A DNA stretch of 64,000 bases from NCBI GenBank assembly GCA_949841355.1, contig CATKZP010000001.1, positions 109,682-173,681 on the forward strand, read 5' to 3'. The translations under genes and the position numbers were made by a program. The notes below the pieces were generated by a model, which made no database searches, was not told the DNA's origin, and worked only from the letters and a program-made list of their open reading frames with translations. Origin of the DNA: an uncultured Oscillospiraceae bacterium. Lineage in GTDB: Bacteria; Bacillota; Clostridia; Oscillospirales; Oscillospiraceae. Below, piece after piece: positions 1-8,031 of this stretch (position 1 is its first letter; each line of letters opens with the position of its first letter).

Positions 1-3000
1 CGCCTCCTCGGGCGGCTGGAGAGAGGAATCCCAGTTGGCGGAGAAATCCGCCGTCCTGTCCTGATACCGCAGGCGCACCACCCGCAGGCGGCCGCTGCCC
101 GCCTCCCGCACGTCCAGCACCTCGGGGTCTCCGGCGTACCACTGCGTCTCCATGGCCCGCTGGTAGTCCCGCAGATTTTCCAGCAGGGTCTTAGCCGGGT
201 CGCGGGTAAAGCCTTCCTCATCTCCCATGTCCAGCCACCACAGGCTGTCGTACAGCCGCCCCTCCTTTTCAAAGGTGTCCGCCAGATACTCGTCGGTGTT
301 GAGCAGCGGAACGCTGTTGTCCAGCAGGGCGTTCACCTCCTCCATCAAGGCGGCGATGGCCTCCGGGTCGAAGCTCTCATGCAGCTGGGGCTGGAAGTTG
401 ATGTCAAACTCCAAGCTGTTTTCCCGGATCACCGTCTCCCGGCCGTTTTCCAGGGTGAACAGCTGGTAATTGTAGGAGCACCTGCCCTGGTACATGGTGG
501 GGTGGTAGCGCAGCAGGTAATCCTCCCCGTCCAGCGTGCACAGGAACAGGGCGTTATAGCCCGCATGGGCGAAGTAGCCCTCCTCGGAGAAGAGCAGCCT
601 CTCCCCCTCCCAGATCTCCACCCGGCGGCCCTGCGCCTGGCCGTCCGTCACGATGTCGCAGGTCTGGACCCGCCCCGGCATGCCGTCCCGGTCCAGGTCC
701 ACATCCCGGCCCACGCCGCCGGCGTTCTCATAGCGTTCGCCGGAGCTCATCCCCGCCCCTTGAAGGGCGCCCAGCAGGTCGTTGCGGAAACCCACCGAGG
801 TGGAATCGGCCTGGGATAAGAAGGGCGTAACCGTCCTGTCCTTTCCCGCGCCGGTGACTGCCAGATAGTTGAAGCCTCCGGTAAAGTTCATCCAGCCCTC
901 GTCGTCCAGGGTCATCCCTCCGGCCAGCAGGTTCACCGCGAATTCCGGCACGGTAGTGTGGTACTCGTAGAGCACCTTCCACAGCTCCACCTCCACGTCC
1001 TCCCCACCGGCCTGTAAGGTGTAAAGGTCCGGGCCTCTCATGCTCTTGATGCGCACCCGGTCAAAGGGCACCGCCTTGGCCAGCAGGACCGGCTCCCACG
1101 CCCCCGTCTCATCGTTATAGCTCTCGCCCCAGGTGGTGAGCACGCCCCCCGGCACATCGGTCTGGAACTGGGCGGCCACATGGGATTTGGCGGCGTTCAG
1201 CACGTCCGCCGGGACGGCGAAGCCGGAGGCCGGATTGTTTCCCGTGTACTGGAAGGCGATCTCCACCACCGGGGTCTTGTGGTTGTGATACCACTCCTCC
1301 GCCGCGGTCAGCAGCCGGGCCAGGGCGCGGGCCATGTCCAGCATCTCCTGGTCGGTGAGTTCAATGGTCTTGTCCCCCAGCTCAGACGTGAACTCCTTTC
1401 GGGTGAACGTATCGCTGCTCAAGTCCACGGTGAAGTCGATGACGAAGCCGTTGACAGTTCCATCCTCAATGCGTTCATCTTCCACGCTCAGGCGCACGTG
1501 CAGGACGCTTTTGCCCGCGTCCTCCCAGAACGCCCCGCCCTCGGCCCTCTCATCCGCCAGCTTCGGGCAGAAGCAGGACAAGTCCCCGGCGAGATAGAGC
1601 GCGCCGCCGTCGGTGCCCCGGGACCACTCCACATAGGCGCCCAACCCTTCGATCAGGACGTTCCTGTCCCCGTTCATGGAAAAACGCGCCTCATCCCCCC
1701 GGCGGGAGAACCGCTCCCCGTCCTCCACGTCCAAGTACATAAACGCCGCAGACCCCTCCGCCCGGAAGATCAGATCGCCGTCCTCCAGCGTGAAATAGTG
1801 GCTCCGTATCCCTGCGCTGTCCTGCAGCACCTTGTCGGTCAGACAGATCACGCCGTCCTCCTGGGTCCAGGTCCCACTGCCGATATGGCTGCTCAGAAGG
1901 CCCTCGTAGTATTCGAAGCCGCCGTCCTGCCGCAGCGTGATGGTGAAGTCTCCGCCAAAGCCGCCCGCGTCCCGGACGAACACGATCTCACTCGCGCCAT
2001 AGGGCCAGAGCAGCCCGTCCAGATCCCCCGCCTTCTCCGGCTCCGCCTGCCCGAAAGCGCACAGGCAGGCCAGCGCCGTAGCCAGCACCACGGCCACCGC
2101 CGCCCACAGCCAGCGTCTGGGGGCCTGGGCGATGCGGGCGATTCGCTCCTTGAGGCATTTCTTGTCCCCCGCCATGGTGGTGGCGCACCGGAACAGGTCG
2201 CCGGGGCCGGGCTTGGCGGTGACCAGGGCCAGCAGGGTATTGCCGTACCCCGCCCGCTCGCCGTCGCCCAGCCGCCTGAGCGCTCCCTCGTCGCAGGCCA
2301 GCTCGCCGTCCCTCCGGCTCAGCCCCGCCGCCAGCCACACCAGCGGGTTCCACCAGTGGACGGCCAGCGCTCCGCACCGCAGCAGGCTCCAAATGTGGTC
2401 GCCCTGGCGGAAATGGGTGTACTCGTGGGCCAGCACGTGGCGGAGCATGGCGGGGTCCGCCGCCGCCTCGGGGGTGACGTAGACGGCGGGCCGCACCAGC
2501 CCGAACAGGCACGGCGAGGGCAGGCCCACCGCCGCGTACACCCGCAGGGGGCAGTCCGTCCCCTCCATCGGGATGCGGCCCCGCCGCAGCCGCCCGTAAA
2601 AGCGCAGGTTGGACGCCAGCAGCACCAGCGCCGCCGCCGCGCCGCCTGCCAGCCACACCCAGCCCAGCCACGGGGCCAGCTTGGTCAGATCGGGGGCGGC
2701 GGGGGGCTCCGGCGCGGCGGGCATGGCGGGCGGGTCGGGAAAGGCGGGCACGGTCCCCGGCTCCGCCTCCGTCTCCGGCAGGCCGCTGAAGCCGCCCGCC
2801 GGAGCGCTGGGCGCGGCGGCCGCCGGAGGCAGGTCCGCCACAGTTCGCTCGGTGCGCGTTTCCGTCAGCACCCACCGCCCGGCGATGGGGGAGGCGAACA
2901 GCTGCACCGGCACCAGCAGCCGCAGCAGCACCACCGCCCACAGGGCGTAGCGCAGTCCGGCGCTGATGCGCTTCCCCAGCGCCGCCCGCAGCGCCAGCAC

Positions 3001-3054
3001 CACCAGGATCAGAAAAATAGAAGTTGCGATCCACTCCAGCAGCATCATGGTCAT
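1..3054 (-). CDS. M56 family (BlaR1/MecR1-like) membrane metalloprotease antirepressor, 3' end outside window
   Basis: The frame stays open for about 1018 codons to the left edge, so the C-terminus is missing. Hydrophobic segments lie near residues 8-24, 36-53, 127-149 and about 300. A zinc-protease HEYTH motif is at 210-214, followed by a WWNPLVW segment and an ELACDE segment (likely third zinc ligand). A Pro/Ala-rich linker occupies about 75-125. After the last membrane segment there are about 700 residues that should face outside. In BlaR1/MecR1 this part senses beta-lactam, but no penicillin-binding SxxK domain was recognised here, so the ligand is unknown. The start ATG overlaps the blaI stop (ATGA), so the two are translationally coupled. 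By family, the protease should trigger loss of the BlaI repressor. Family call sure; ligand unknown. Confidence 0.9.
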   Translation of the reverse strand, partial: MTMMLLEWIATSIFLILVVLALRAALGKRISAGLRYALWAVVLLRLLVPVQLFASPIAGRWVLTETRTERTVADLPPAAAAPSAPAGGFSGLPETEAEPGTVPAFPDPPAMPAAPEPPAAPDLTKLAPWLGWVWLAGGAAAALVLLASNLRFYGRLRRGRIPMEGTDCPLRVYAAVGLPSPCLFGLVRPAVYVTPEAAADPAMLRHVLAHEYTHFRQGDHIWSLLRCGALAVHWWNPLVWLAAGLSRRDGELACDEGALRRLGDGERAGYGNTLLALVTAKPGPGDLFRCATTMAGDKKCLKERIARIAQAPRRWLWAAVAVVLATALACLCAFGQAEPEKAGDLDGLLWPYGASEIVFVRDAGGFGGDFTITLRQDGGFEYYEGLLSSHIGSGTWTQEDGVICLTDKVLQDSAGIRSHYFTLEDGDLIFRAEGSAAFMYLDVEDGERFSRRGDEARFSMNGDRNVLIEGLGAYVEWSRGTDGGALYLAGDLSCFCPKLADERAEGGAFWEDAGKSVLHVRLSVEDERIEDGTVNGFVIDFTVDLSSDTFTRKEFTSELGDKTIELTDQEMLDMARALARLLTAAEEWYHNHKTPVVEIAFQYTGNNPASGFAVPADVLNAAKSHVAAQFQTDVPGGVLTTWGESYNDETGAWEPVLLAKAVPFDRVRIKSMRGPDLYTLQAGGEDVEVELWKVLYEYHTTVPEFAVNLLAGGMTLDDEGWMNFTGGFNYLAVTGAGKDRTVTPFLSQADSTSVGFRNDLLGALQGAGMSSGERYENAGGVGRDVDLDRDGMPGRVQTCDIVTDGQAQGRRVEIWEGERLLFSEEGYFAHAGYNALFLCTLDGEDYLLRYHPTMYQGRCSYNYQLFTLENGRETVIRENSLEFDINFQPQLHESFDPEAIAALMEEVNALLDNSVPLLNTDEYLADTFEKEGRLYDSLWWLDMGDEEGFTRDPAKTLLENLRDYQRAMETQWYAGDPEVLDVREAGSGRLRVVRLRYQDRTADFSANWDSSLQPPEEA

Positions 3055-3452
3055 GCTTTCCCGCCCCCTTCGATTTGGTCCAGAATCGCGCGCAGCTCGG
3101 CCACCTCTTCGCTGGACAGCTCCTGGCGCTGGGCCATGGCGCTCATCATCAGCCCCACGCTGCCCTGATACACCCGGTCCAGAAAGCTGTGAGTCTCGGC
3201 GGTGACCGCCTGCTCCCGCTCCACCGCCGGAGAATACAGCTTGCCCCGGGCGCCCTGCTCCGCCCGCACCAGGCCCTTCTCCTCCATCCGGCGCAGGGTG
3301 GTGATGGTGGTGCTCTTGGCCCAGCCAACCTGCGCTCCCAGCGCCGCCACCAGCTGCATCACCGTGCGGGGGCTGTCCTCCCACAGGCAGGTGAGCACGC
3401 TCCACTCGCTGGCGGTGAGTTTGACGCCGCCCGGCTCCTGTTTCATATCCAC
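3051..3452 (-). CDS. BlaI/MecI/CopY-family transcriptional repressor
   Basis: This 133-residue winged-helix protein has the family layout: an N-terminal DNA-binding domain (about residues 10-75, with a KSTTITTLRRMEEKGL recognition region) and a C-terminal dimerisation/cleavage region. The GTG start is chosen because GGAGG lies 8 bases upstream; an ATG two codons later is less well spaced. It is followed by the M56 protease with a 4-base overlap. In the family the dimer represses its own operon until the membrane protease is activated. A strong promoter with two dyad sites lies just upstream, consistent with autorepression. Confidence 0.93.
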   Translation of the reverse strand: MDMKQEPGGVKLTASEWSVLTCLWEDSPRTVMQLVAALGAQVGWAKSTTITTLRRMEEKGLVRAEQGARGKLYSPAVEREQAVTAETHSFLDRVYQGSVGLMMSAMAQRQELSSEEVAELRAILDQIEGGGKA

Positions 3453-3471
3453 ATCCGTTTCCTCCCGTCTG

Positions 3472-3518
3472 GTTTACTTTGTAGTCCTATCATAGCACGT
3501 CAGGTTTACACTGTCAAC
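3472..3518 (-). promoter_or_regulatory. Promoter and two operator-like dyads for the first blaI-M56 operon
   Basis: On the minus strand a TTGACA -35 (3512-3517) and TATGAT -10 (3489-3494) are 17 bases apart. The 15-bp dyad GTTTACACTGTCAAC (3504-3518) covers the -35. A related sequence, GTTTACTTTGTAGTC (3472-3486), sits just past the -10; the centres are 32 bp apart, about three helical turns. The layout fits BlaI autorepression. Promoter elements are seen; BlaI binding is inferred. Confidence 0.75.
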
Positions 3519-3540
3519 CTTTTGAGATTACAAAAAAGCC

Positions 3541-3569
3541 GAAAAAATCCCGCCCAGGCGGGCGGGATC
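3541..3569 (-). terminator. Rho-independent terminator of the protein tyrosine phosphatase gene
   Basis: The stem ATCCCGCCC/GGGCGGGAT with a 4-base loop is followed on the minus strand by six T's, just after the phosphatase stop. Confidence 0.8.
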
Positions 3570-3574
3570 TTTTG

Positions 3575-4036
3575 TCATAGACTGTCCCCTTGGCATCGCT
3601 CCAGCAGCCCTTGGCACCCGGCCAGCACATCCCGCCAGGTGGTCTCGAAATCGTTTGTATACCAAGGGTCGGCCACTTCGCCGGGGCGGTCGGAAAAATC
3701 CATCAGCAGGTGCAGCTTCCCGCCGGCGTCGCCGCCGCAGATGCGGCGCATATTGCGCAAATTGGCCCGGTCCATCCCGATCAGCAGGTCGTACCGGCCG
3801 TAATCGGTATTGGTGAGCTGCCGGGCCGTCTTGCCTGTGCAGTCGATGCCGTGCTCCGCCAGCTTGCGCCGCGCCGGGGGATACACCGGGTTGCCGATCT
3901 CCTCGGTGCTGGTGGCAGCGGACTCGATGTGGAATTGGCTCTCCAGCCCAGCTTTCTTTACCAAATCCTTCATCACGAACTCAGCCATGGGGCTGCGGCA
4001 GATATTGCCGTGGCAGACGAAAAGTATCCTTGTCAT
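3575..4036 (-). CDS. Low-molecular-weight protein tyrosine phosphatase
   Basis: The 153-residue protein begins with the family's P-loop: C8-HGNIC-R14-S, the CX5R motif in which Cys8 is the nucleophile and Arg14 binds phosphate. The general-acid loop DPWYTND is present with Asp at about 123. Length is normal for the family. Such enzymes dephosphorylate tyrosine (or arginine) on proteins in the cytoplasm. No tyrosine kinase or capsule gene is adjacent, so its substrate cannot be guessed. It has its own terminator; a TAAAAT -10-like element lies upstream near 4090 without a clear -35. Confidence 0.93.
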   Translation of the reverse strand: MTRILFVCHGNICRSPMAEFVMKDLVKKAGLESQFHIESAATSTEEIGNPVYPPARRKLAEHGIDCTGKTARQLTNTDYGRYDLLIGMDRANLRNMRRICGGDAGGKLHLLMDFSDRPGEVADPWYTNDFETTWRDVLAGCQGLLERCQGDSL

Positions 4037-4150
4037 ATTCTGAAACCTCTTGAATGAATTGATATTTCGGGCCTCGCGGGTGTTTTATTTTACCATAGTC
4101 CAGGCCCGGTTTCCATATTAATTTGAATCTCTTACCAGCTTTTTGACAAG

Positions 4151-5086
4151 TTACAGATGCCGCAGATTCACGCGGTATTCCCGCAAATCCGCTTCCTTTA
4201 CAGTTCCAATGATCTTATCAAGCGCCGCAGCAAGGGCCCCTTTGTCCTCCGGCAGGGCTCCCTGGAACTGAAACGCATTTGACGCGCCTAACGCGGCAAA
4301 TTGGGTGGGTATTTCCAAACTCTCCAGCAGCGTGCGGATTTCCTGGTATTTTTCAATCTCGCTTTCCTCTTTCCAGTTTCCCCGCTGAATTTCCCGAAAA
4401 AGCTCCGAGTCCGGGTAAATGGTCAGCATATTGACGCCAATGAGCTGCGGATGCAGCTGATTGCAGACATCGGCGGTGGCGTTCGCGCCAATCTCCCCCC
4501 GGCCTGCGCCGGAAATACCCACCAGGTAGAAGAAGCTGTAATGGATGCCGGCCCGGTCTAAACGCCAGCACTGTTCCACAATATCAGCGGCGGCATAGCC
4601 CTTATTCATAAATTCCAGGGCTTCATCGTCGCCGGTTTCAATCCCGATTGTCAGGCCGTCATATCCGGCCCCATGAAGGGCCGTCAGGTCCTCGTCCGAC
4701 TTTCGCGTGACATCTGTAATCCGGGCAAAGCATCCAATGGTTTTTATCGAGGGAATATACTCCCGGATCAAGTCAGCCACCGCCATAAGCCGTTCAGCCT
4801 TCAATACAAAAGGATTGGCTCCGGTCAAAAAGGCCCGCTGAATGCGTTCCGGCCTGGGCGTTCCCTGCAAGCGGGCCGTCAGCATCGAAACAGGGTCGGT
4901 ACTCCAAAGCTGAACCTCCTGCAAATCGCTCCTAATGTCCTCCAGCGGCGACATTCTGAATTGGAAGGGCAAATCATTGTAAAGCGTACAAAACTTGCAT
5001 TTGTGGTGGGTGCATCCCGCCGTTACCTCAAGCAGCAGCGAGGACGCCTCATAAGGCGGCCTCCATATCGTTCCGGTGTAGTGCAT
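4151..5086 (-). CDS. Radical SAM protein
   Basis: The 311-residue protein carries a cysteine motif near its N-terminus, GCTHHKCKFC (about residues 24-33), with CX4CX2C spacing that places a [4Fe-4S] cluster for S-adenosylmethionine cleavage. A GIETGDDEAL segment near 150 fits the radical SAM TIM barrel. No B12 or SPASM domain was recognised, and the reaction is unknown. Its start is preceded by AAGGAGG. The gene is divergent from an HxlR regulator and a perfect palindrome covers its predicted -35 region, so that regulator probably controls it. Confidence 0.85.
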   Translation of the reverse strand: MHYTGTIWRPPYEASSLLLEVTAGCTHHKCKFCTLYNDLPFQFRMSPLEDIRSDLQEVQLWSTDPVSMLTARLQGTPRPERIQRAFLTGANPFVLKAERLMAVADLIREYIPSIKTIGCFARITDVTRKSDEDLTALHGAGYDGLTIGIETGDDEALEFMNKGYAAADIVEQCWRLDRAGIHYSFFYLVGISGAGRGEIGANATADVCNQLHPQLIGVNMLTIYPDSELFREIQRGNWKEESEIEKYQEIRTLLESLEIPTQFAALGASNAFQFQGALPEDKGALAAALDKIIGTVKEADLREYRVNLRHL

Positions 5087-5112
5087 TGCGTAACCCTCCT
5101 TGTTTTTGGGGC

Positions 5113-5193
5113 ATTATATCATGCTGCGGCGAAAATAAAAGTACGGTACTTTTTTGCAGTACCTTGCTTTTTTCTTTGCGCGGGCGGTATAAT
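5113..5193. promoter_or_regulatory. Divergent promoters with a 17-bp palindrome (candidate HxlR operator)
   Basis: The minus-strand -10 TATAAT (5113-5118) serves the radical SAM gene. The plus-strand TTGCTT (5164-5169) and TATAAT (5188-5193), 18 apart, serve the HxlR gene. A perfect palindrome AAAAGTACGGTACTTTT lies at 5137-5153 over the expected -35 of the radical SAM gene. A second half-site AGTACC lies at about 5158-5163, touching the hxlR -35. The pattern is seen; HxlR as the binder is inferred. Confidence 0.7.
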
Positions 5194-5214
5194 GCCGTCA
5201 GGAGGTTGGGCGCT

Positions 5215-5568
5215 ATGAGGAAAACAGAAGCAGCAATCCAACGCTGCAAAACGATGTCGGCACTTCAAAAAATCCTGGGCGGCAAGTGGAAGCTCGAAAT
5301 TCTCTACTATATCGCCTTTTGTGGTATCCATAGATTTGGAGCACTGCGCCGCCAGCTGGGTGGAATCACGGAATCCTCCCTGACAAAGCAGCTCAGAGAA
5401 TTAGAGGCCGACGGCTTCTTAATCCGGCACGATTTCAAGGAAATTCCGCCGCGGGTGGAGTATACCCTGTCCGATCTGGGCCAGAGCTTTATGGACGTAA
5501 TCGCCTATATGAAGGCCTGGGGAGATCAGAATTTGCCGCAGGAAGCATTCATTTCCGACGGACGTTGA
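5215..5568 (+). CDS. HxlR-family winged-helix transcriptional regulator
   Basis: From the ATG with GGAGG ten bases upstream the protein is 117 residues, normal for HxlR. It has the family signature: GGKWKLEILYYIAFCGIHRFGALRR near the N-terminus, then ITESSLTKQLRELEADGFLIR (recognition helix and wing). Cys residues at the start and in helix 2 could sense thiol stress, as in some HxlR members, but this is not shown. It is divergent from the radical SAM gene. The frame also runs further upstream, but that part overlaps the promoter and lacks a ribosome site. Confidence 0.92.
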   Translation: MRKTEAAIQRCKTMSALQKILGGKWKLEILYYIAFCGIHRFGALRRQLGGITESSLTKQLRELEADGFLIRHDFKEIPPRVEYTLSDLGQSFMDVIAYMKAWGDQNLPQEAFISDGR

Positions 5569-5577
5569 AACGAAAAA

Positions 5578-5608
5578 GGAAAGACACCCAAAGGGTGTCT
5601 TCCTTTTT
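5578..5608 (+). terminator. Terminator after hxlR
   Basis: Stem AAGACACCC/GGGTGTCTT (5581-5589/5593-5601) with an AAA loop, followed by CCTTTTT. It ends at the 3' end of the opposing tRNA-Leu gene. Confidence 0.8.
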
Positions 5609-5693
5609 GGTGCGGATGACGGGACTCGAACCCGTACGGCCGTGGGCCACTAGCACCTCAAGCTAGCCAGTCTACCAGTTCCAGCACATCCGC
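5608..5693 (-). tRNA. tRNA-Leu, anticodon GAG
   Basis: Acceptor arm GCGGATG/CATCCGC, anticodon stem CTAGC/GCTAG with loop TTGAGGT giving anticodon GAG (codons CUC/CUU), a long variable arm as in type II tRNAs, T-loop GGTTCGAGTCC and an encoded CCA. It has its own consensus promoter on the minus strand and is divergent from a second tRNA-Leu. Confidence 0.95.
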
Positions 5694-5736
5694 ATATGGA
5701 CGCCGGACGAACTTCCCCTCCGGCGAGAACAAGCAA

Positions 5737-5808
5737 ATTATAATGCCGAAAAACTTTTTTGTCAAGAGAAAAAAAACTGTTGACAATTGGCACGTATCAT
5801 GGTAGTAT
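5737..5808. promoter_or_regulatory. Back-to-back promoters of the two tRNA-Leu genes
   Basis: Minus strand: TTGACA (5760-5765), 17-base spacer, TATAAT (5737-5742), reading into tRNA-Leu(GAG). Plus strand: TTGACA (5780-5785), 17-base spacer, TAGTAT (5803-5808), reading into tRNA-Leu(CAG). The two -35 boxes are only 14 bp apart. Confidence 0.85.
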
Positions 5809-5838
5809 TTATTTCGCGCTGAACGTCAGTTGCAAGAT

Positions 5839-5925
5839 GCGCGAGTGGTGGAATTGGTAGACTCGCTGGCTTCAGGTGCCAGTGCTCGCAAGGGCGTGCG
5901 GGTTCGACTCCCGCCTCGCGCACCA
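5839..5925 (+). tRNA. tRNA-Leu, anticodon CAG
   Basis: Acceptor GCGCGAG/CTCGCGC, anticodon stem CTGGC/GCCAG with loop TTCAGGT giving CAG (codon CUG, very common in this GC-rich genome), a long variable arm, T-loop GGTTCGACTCC and an encoded CCA. A terminator follows directly. Confidence 0.96.
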
Positions 5926-5926
5926 A

Positions 5927-5963
5927 AAAGAGAGACACGCTTACAGCGTGCCTCTCTTTTTTG
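5927..5963 (+). terminator. Terminator of tRNA-Leu(CAG)
   Basis: Stem AAAGAGAGACACGC/GCGTGCCTCTCTTT with a TTACA loop and a following T-run; one A-C mismatch in the stem. Confidence 0.85.
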
Positions 5964-6021
5964 ATTTTATGGCGAGCCGCTCCGCCGGCCGCCTATTTCT
6001 TGAGATACAGAGGATAGCGCA

Positions 6022-6951
6022 ATGGAGAAACAGACCATTACCATCGGCCTTCCCCGGGCCCTGCTGTACTACCGCTATTACGCGCTGTGGCGCACCTTCT
6101 TCCAGGAGCTGGGCATGGAGGTGGCCGTCAGCGGCCCCACCGACCGGGACATCCTGGAGCGGGGCACCGCCCTGGCCATCGACGAGGCGTGCCTGTCCCT
6201 GAAAATCTACCTGGGCCACGTGGCGGCTCTGGTGGGGCGGTGCGACTATATCCTGGTGCCCCGGGTGAGCAACTTCGGGCGGCACCGAAGCATGTGCACC
6301 CGCTTTGAGTCCACCCCCGACCTGGTGCGCAGCGTGTTCCGCAATTCGGGACAGGAATTTTTGTCCTATGAGGTGGACGAGGAGCAAAAGAAGGATGAGG
6401 CCGCCGCCTTTTTGGAGCTGGGCCGCGCCCTGGGGCGCTCCCCGAAGGACGTACGGCGGGCCTATAAGCTGGCCAAGAAGGCCCAGGCCGCCCACTACAA
6501 GGCCCGGGTGCAGAAGTATGAGCAGCAGTACCGGCGCAGCGGCCTCAAGGTGCTCATCGCCGCCCACAGCTATGTCATCGAGGACCCGTATATGGGCAGG
6601 CCGGTCACCGATTACCTCAAGCGGGTGGGGGTTATCCCCCTGCGGGCGGACATGGTGGACCGGGACGGGGCGCTCAAGCACAGCCGGGAGCTGTCCTCCA
6701 CCTGCAAGTGGGAGATCAGCCGGGAGATTCTGGGCGGCATCGCCATGCACCGCGGCGACGTGGACGGCGTCATCCTGCTCAGCGCCTTCCCCTGCGGCCC
6801 CGACGCCATGGTCAACGAGCTCATCGCCCGCCGGGTCAAGGGCGTGCCCATGCTCAACCTGGTGCTGGACAGCCAGAGCGGCACCGCCGGGGTGGAGACC
6901 CGGCTGGAGAGCTTCATCGACATCATCCGCTTTCAGGAGGGCAAGCTGTAA
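6022..6951 (+). CDS. 2-hydroxyacyl-CoA dehydratase activase-related protein (DUF2229-like)
   Basis: The 309-residue protein opens with TIGLPRALLYYRYYALWRTF and contains DEACLSLKIYLGH, VPRVSNFGR, MCTRF and AFPCGPDAM segments typical of the DUF2229/CoA-enzyme activase-related family. In many Firmicutes this domain is fused behind BadF-type ATPase domains in one giant protein; here it is a separate first gene. Conserved cysteines could bind an iron-sulfur cluster. Its stop overlaps the next ATG (TAATG), so the three genes form a tight operon. The substrate is not known. The ribosome site GAGGATAG precedes the ATG. Confidence 0.82.
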   Translation: MEKQTITIGLPRALLYYRYYALWRTFFQELGMEVAVSGPTDRDILERGTALAIDEACLSLKIYLGHVAALVGRCDYILVPRVSNFGRHRSMCTRFESTPDLVRSVFRNSGQEFLSYEVDEEQKKDEAAAFLELGRALGRSPKDVRRAYKLAKKAQAAHYKARVQKYEQQYRRSGLKVLIAAHSYVIEDPYMGRPVTDYLKRVGVIPLRADMVDRDGALKHSRELSSTCKWEISREILGGIAMHRGDVDGVILLSAFPCGPDAMVNELIARRVKGVPMLNLVLDSQSGTAGVETRLESFIDIIRFQEGKL

Positions 6952-8030
6952 TGTCAGAGATTAAAACGAGAAACGTCTCCTTCCCCCGGTACGCGGAGTA
7001 TAACTGCGCCTTTAAATACATCGTGGAGCAGGCCCTGGGCTGCAAGTATGTCATGCCTCCCGCCCTCACCAAGCACACCATGGAGCTGGGCACCAAATAC
7101 AGCCCCGACTTCGTGTGCACGCCCTTCAAGACCATGCTGGGCAGCATGATCGAGGCGCTGGAGGCCGGGGCGGACACCCTGCTGATGACCCACGGCCTGT
7201 GCCGCCTGGGGTACTACGGGGAGCTGCTGGAGCAGATCCTGCGGGATCTGGGCTACCAGTTCGAGTTCATCAACCTGTCGGAATACGACATGTCCAAGAA
7301 AAAGGAGTATATCCGCATCGTGCGCCGCTTCAACCCCAGGGTGAATTACGCCCGCTTCCTGGTCCAGTTCATGGAGGGGCTGCGGATGACGGAGTACGTG
7401 GACGAGATCACCTGCGAGTACTACAAAAACTGCGGCTTCGGCCCCTCCGACGGCCAGTACCGGCGGGCCTATCAGGACTTCCTCACCGCCATGTATACCG
7501 CCCAGGGCCGCGCCGACGTGGAGGCGGGCTACCGCGCCGCCAAGCGCGCGCTCCAATCCATCCCCCTCAGCAAGCCCCAGCGGCCCCTGCGGGTGGGCAT
7601 CGTGGGGGAGTTCTACACCGCTATGGACGCCTTCTCCAACCTGGAGGTGGAGCAGAAGCTGGCGGACATGGGGGTGGAGGTCCACCGCTGGATGAACGTC
7701 ACCAACCAGTTCCTGCGCTACGGCAGCGGCCAGAAGAACCTGCGGGTGAAGGTGCGGGATCTGTGCCAATACGAAATGGGCCCCACCTCCACCGCCAACA
7801 TCTGGTACGCCCGGGAGTGCGCCGAGCGGGGCTACGACGGGCTGGTGCACATCAAGTCCGCCGGCTGCACCCCGGAGATCGACGTGATGCCCGTGCTGCA
7901 AAACATCAGCGCGGACTACAAAATCCCGGTGCTCTACCTCACCTATGACGCCCAGACCAGCGACGTGGGGCTCATGACCCGGCTGGAAGCGTTTTACGAC
8001 ATGATCGACATGAGAAAGAAGGTACTCTGA
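6951..8030 (+). CDS. 2-hydroxyacyl-CoA dehydratase (HgdB/BcrC-like) family protein
   Basis: The 359-residue protein has the cysteine-containing segments FVCTPFK, THGLCRLGYYGE, ITCEYYKNCGFGP and SAGCTPEID expected in the dehydratase-like family that holds [4Fe-4S] clusters. The ATG overlaps the stop of the upstream gene by one base; a longer upstream open stretch in the same frame is not coding because it overlaps the preceding gene. Classical dehydratases need two different subunits plus the activase; here the partner is the DUF2229-like protein, so it may act on a different substrate or be an assembly/activation component. Family call is good; reaction unknown. Confidence 0.8.
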   Translation: MSEIKTRNVSFPRYAEYNCAFKYIVEQALGCKYVMPPALTKHTMELGTKYSPDFVCTPFKTMLGSMIEALEAGADTLLMTHGLCRLGYYGELLEQILRDLGYQFEFINLSEYDMSKKKEYIRIVRRFNPRVNYARFLVQFMEGLRMTEYVDEITCEYYKNCGFGPSDGQYRRAYQDFLTAMYTAQGRADVEAGYRAAKRALQSIPLSKPQRPLRVGIVGEFYTAMDAFSNLEVEQKLADMGVEVHRWMNVTNQFLRYGSGQKNLRVKVRDLCQYEMGPTSTANIWYARECAERGYDGLVHIKSAGCTPEIDVMPVLQNISADYKIPVLYLTYDAQTSDVGLMTRLEAFYDMIDMRKKVL

Positions 8031-8031
8031 T

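Noticed and set aside
1..3054. Calling the M56 gene a beta-lactam sensor (BlaR1)
   Set aside because: No penicillin-binding domain was recognised in the visible outer part and no beta-lactamase gene is present, so only the family name is given.
1180..3168. 662-codon plus-strand open frame opposite the M56/blaI genes
   Set aside because: It is antisense to a clear protease gene with HEYTH and membrane helices; its translation is low-complexity Arg/Gly/Gln/His as expected of shadow frames in GC-rich DNA.
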